From Treponema bryantii (GTDB taxonomy: Bacteria; Spirochaetota; Spirochaetia; Treponematales; Treponemataceae), in assembly GCF_900111035.1 (NCBI RefSeq), contig NZ_FOFU01000004.1, forward strand, positions 1-64,000: a DNA stretch of 64,000 bases, read 5' to 3'. A program made the translations under genes and the position numbers. Every line of letters starts with the position of its first letter. Position 1 is the stretch's first letter. Of this stretch, positions 61,859 to 64,000 are shown one piece after another. The notes beneath the pieces were generated by a model. It had not been told where the DNA came from. It ran no database searches and was given only the letters and a program-made list of their open reading frames with translations.

Positions 61859-62374
61859 TTAAACTCCTGATTCTATTTCACTGAACAATGCTTCGTATAA
61901 GGTTGCCTTATCGCTGTTTGTATCGCGGATAGTTTTTGCCATTCCCTGTGCAAGGTGCAAAAGAACTCTGTAGCCTAAAAGGGGCTCGCGATCACACACT
62001 TCCAGAAACTTTGTACTGGAAAGTGCTATACAACGACAGTCTGTTATAGCCTTTACTGTTGCAGTTCGTGGATCATCACTTATCAAAGCTGTTTCCCCAA
62101 AGAAAATATTCATATCACTGGAAAGATCTGCAAGGGCAATCTTATCTCCTGCAGGAGTCTTTCTATAAACCTGAACTTTTCCCTGATACAGGATATAGAA
62201 CATATCTCCGAACTTTCCTTCTTCAATAATTACATCACCCTTCTGATAGTTTTCAACTGTCATATTATCATATACAGCACGGAGGATTCTGCAATCATTT
62301 TCATCATCAATACAAAAATCAGAAAACAACTGAATCTGTACAAGTTTAGGCAAAACGTCTTCAAACTTATCCAT
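61859..62374 (-). CDS. Stand-alone cyclic-nucleotide-binding protein
   Basis: 171 residues, one cNMP-binding domain and short flanking helices, with no DNA-binding helix-turn-helix. The phosphate-binding cassette reads FFGETALISDDPRTATV, with the Glu that contacts the ribose and the Arg that contacts the phosphate, so it should still bind cAMP or cGMP. The N-terminal 45 residues are helical. It starts 9 bases after the channel gene, so it may be a separate regulatory subunit of the channel. A CHASE2 adenylate cyclase in this window would be a source of cAMP, though there is no proof of a link. Confidence 0.85.
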   Translation of the reverse strand: MDKFEDVLPKLVQIQLFSDFCIDDENDCRILRAVYDNMTVENYQKGDVIIEEGKFGDMFYILYQGKVQVYRKTPAGDKIALADLSSDMNIFFGETALISDDPRTATVKAITDCRCIALSSTKFLEVCDREPLLGYRVLLHLAQGMAKTIRDTNSDKATLYEALFSEIESGV

Positions 62375-62383
62375 AAAATCCTC

Positions 62384-63559
62384 CTATCCTCGTACCAGAA
62401 TGGCTTTTGTATTTTTCTGAATAACAAAATCTGGCGCAGGTGTAAGAACCGGTTCATTACTCTTGAGAGTCTTAACCTTTTTCAGATTATCAACAATACT
62501 CTTGATATCAGGATTCTTCTGAGCCTCTCTAAGTGCATCTTTACGACGCTGATGGAAATTACCTGTATTTAAGAGAAGGCCTACAAGGACACCGCCTTTA
62601 TTACCATTCTGCTCAATATGAGCTTCATATTCACCATAGGTCTTTCCAATAAACGAAGCAGGAATATCTTCTATGATTATACCAGTATCAGCATCATCAC
62701 TTATAAGGGCACGGATAACGTTACTGTAACCCATTCCGCTTGAAGCAGTTGCAAGAAGACTGTGTTCATAATCCTGTGTAAGGATGATTTCATCACAATG
62801 TGCCATTTCAAGATGCTTCTGGAATTTTGCATCGATAAGTTCAGCTGCTACATAAATTCCAGGATTCAGATTTTCCATTGTAAGAACGGCAAGTACTGTA
62901 CGGCTGTCTATTTCAAGATCAGAATACGTTTTTGAACGGTCGCAAATTACAAGGGCTCGTTCTGCAGTATCAATTTGTGCACGTTTAAGAACAGCTTCAT
63001 CCGAAAAATCTCCGGAAACATAATTAAGTTCCTTAAATCGAGGCTGTGAACGGATCTGCTCAATCTGCTCTGCTGAATCATTTATCATTACAACCATATC
63101 AGGTGTAATATCCGGATTTGTAGTAAGTACGGTATCCAGAATCTTTTCAAAGCCTGGTCTCCATCCGCAAAGTAAAAAATGTCCTTTCATATTCTTCAAT
63201 TTTTTAAGCCCCTTATTTTTCTTCATCTGCAAATCCATGAAATAGGACGCAAGCTTACCGGTAACAGCACTGAATAACAGCATTCCGAGCACAAGCAGAA
63301 CAAGCGCTGACATTCGGCCTGGAACTGATTTTACACAATAATCAAAATAAGCCGCAAAAACCGCAACTAATGTAAACCATACGGAATCGAACATTGTTTC
63401 TATTCCGCTTTCGGTCTGAGTTTCAGACGCAAAGACAACAATAGTTGCAACGGCAATTATTATAAAGATGAGAAGCCAGATATAAGTAAGAGGATTTTTG
63501 AGTGTATACTTAAGAGCGCGCTTAAAACGCTTAAAACTCCCCTGCTTTTTTTTACTCAT
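62384..63559 (-). CDS. CASTOR/POLLUX-like channel with RCK/TrkA-N domain, unusual pore
   Basis: 391 residues. Two membrane helices (about 25-45 and 83-108) enclose a pore-loop stretch DSVWFTLVAVFAAYFDYCVKS. Where K+ channels have GYGD, this has A70-Y71-F72-D73, so the GYG filter is AYF. The cytosolic part has GHFLLCGWRPGFEK (126-139), as in CASTOR/POLLUX and related RCK/TrkA-N nucleotide-binding domains, with more Rossmann-like strands to about 330. It is followed by the cNMP-binding protein gene. Possible roles: a non-selective or altered-selectivity channel, or a sensor with no conduction. ATG lies 6 bases after TATAAT with no Shine-Dalgarno, suggesting a leaderless mRNA. Confidence 0.8.
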   Translation of the reverse strand: MSKKKQGSFKRFKRALKYTLKNPLTYIWLLIFIIIAVATIVVFASETQTESGIETMFDSVWFTLVAVFAAYFDYCVKSVPGRMSALVLLVLGMLLFSAVTGKLASYFMDLQMKKNKGLKKLKNMKGHFLLCGWRPGFEKILDTVLTTNPDITPDMVVMINDSAEQIEQIRSQPRFKELNYVSGDFSDEAVLKRAQIDTAERALVICDRSKTYSDLEIDSRTVLAVLTMENLNPGIYVAAELIDAKFQKHLEMAHCDEIILTQDYEHSLLATASSGMGYSNVIRALISDDADTGIIIEDIPASFIGKTYGEYEAHIEQNGNKGGVLVGLLLNTGNFHQRRKDALREAQKNPDIKSIVDNLKKVKTLKSNEPVLTPAPDFVIQKNTKAILVRG

Positions 63560-63565
63560 TTTGAT

Positions 63566-63594
63566 ATTATAGCAAAAAAAGCAGGGGAAGTCAG
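63566..63594 (-). promoter_or_regulatory. Leaderless-type promoter of the channel operon
   Basis: On the minus strand CTGACT (63589-63594), 17 bases, TATAAT (63566-63571), then 6 bases to the ATG at 63559. It would drive channel, cNMP protein, rsgA, mutS2 and methyltransferase. Confidence 0.55.
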
Positions 63595-63616
63595 TAAGAA
63601 CACCGTTTGTACAAGA

Positions 63617-64000
63617 CTATTTGAAACAGACATCTACTTCAAACGGCCCGTATGATGTAACAAACGGAATTGCGATTACAGGGTAGTTTTTAGGCCAGGC
63701 AATCATGTGATTGTGTCCCATTACACAAAATGGAGGCGAAATGTCCATTTTATACTGACTTAGAGCAGTAACTGCATGACCTGAAATAATGTTTGTAAAC
63801 TCACTTACCAGCCCAACGGCCATATCCTCATAATCCTCCGGCTTACATTTTAATCCGGAAAGCTCAAGCATTTTATTTGCAAGAATCTTATGAAGACGGA
63901 AAGCAACGATTCCTTTTATTTCGCCGGTAACTCCCAACAAACCCGATATTTCCCACGGATGGCCTGCATGTATATCCAGAAGATGAGGTTCCTTATTTTG
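63617..64000 (-). CDS. cheX: CheX-type chemotaxis phosphatase, C-terminal part
   Basis: The frame runs past the window end (the visible part reads upstream to NKEPHLLDIHAGHPWEISGLLGV). A TTG at 63940 is only an internal codon, so the true start is outside. The visible 127 residues show GVTGEIKGIVAF and the phosphatase motif E-x-x-N in SEFTNIISGHA, as in CheX. CheX removes phosphate from CheY in the cytosol and tunes flagellar switching in spirochaetes. It is on the same strand as the channel operon but has its own frame end 57 bases before the channel start codon. Confidence 0.85.
   Translation of the reverse strand, partial: QNKEPHLLDIHAGHPWEISGLLGVTGEIKGIVAFRLHKILANKMLELSGLKCKPEDYEDMAVGLVSEFTNIISGHAVTALSQYKMDISPPFCVMGHNHMIAWPKNYPVIAIPFVTSYGPFEVDVCFK

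Noticed and set aside
63617-63940. Complete short protein starting at TTG 63940
   Set aside because: The frame stays open to the window edge and continues the CheX alignment upstream, so it is a truncated larger gene.

Overview
The window looks like a chromosomal segment of a host-associated Treponema (Spirochaetota). This is inferred from gene families, not from a marker gene: a FecR-like protein beside a CHASE2-adenylate cyclase, CheX, a CASTOR/POLLUX-type RCK channel, archaeal/fungal-type Asd, many small lipoproteins with spirochaete-style lipoboxes, MutS2, RsgA and an HflKC pair. Base composition is moderately AT-rich, and clearly more so in the 1.75-7.2 kb NRPS block. No stretch longer than 300 bases lacks a gene.

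Layout. 1-0.55 kb: 3' end of an IS3-family transposase, a relic of a second gap tail and a quasi-palindrome. 0.55-1.6 kb: gap. 1.75-7.2 kb: three-gene minus-strand nonribosomal peptide cluster (C-A-T-TE synthetase, Sfp-type phosphopantetheinyl transferase, permuted papain-like protein) with its own promoter. 7.2-11.3 kb: SpoT-like HD protein, lipoprotein, valS. 11.4-13.7 kb: omptin-like outer-membrane protease homologue with all four catalytic residues, a lipoprotein and a small secreted protein behind an unusual hairpin. 13.9-17.6 kb: heterodimeric ABC exporter. 17.7-22.1 kb: DUF4230 protein, and divergently hflK-hflC plus a coupled kinase-like membrane protein. 22.2-26.4 kb: acyl-CoA carboxyltransferase, pgeF and a conserved spirochaete protein. 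26.5-29.8 kb: FecR-like protein and a CHASE2 adenylate cyclase.

29.8-48.3 kb is the most striking part: one minus-strand operon encoding (in order of transcription) a barrel/pseudo-transglutaminase/TPR protein, a barrel/transglutaminase/TPR protein, and a 4331-residue Ig-like lipoprotein. The last two genes overlap by 4 nt, and both products end in a membrane segment plus a basic tail. I propose this as a candidate undescribed cell-envelope system.

48.5-64 kb: a lipoprotein, tRNA-Glu(CTC), tRNA-Gln(CTG), a CBM48 protein with a Lys/Ala tail, dacA, aroC, two membrane diguanylate cyclases, dapA-asd (lysine/diaminopimelate pathway) with a highly structured dapA leader, and a minus-strand run of channel - cNMP-binding protein - rsgA - mutS2 - methyltransferase. 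The window ends inside cheX.

Second-messenger genes are dense: one predicted cAMP cyclase, one cNMP-binding protein, two c-di-GMP cyclases and one alarmone-hydrolase-like protein. Several genes have a TATAAT-like box only 6-7 nt before the start codon and no Shine-Dalgarno sequence, which suggests leaderless mRNAs. Several families of palindromic repeats sit between genes.
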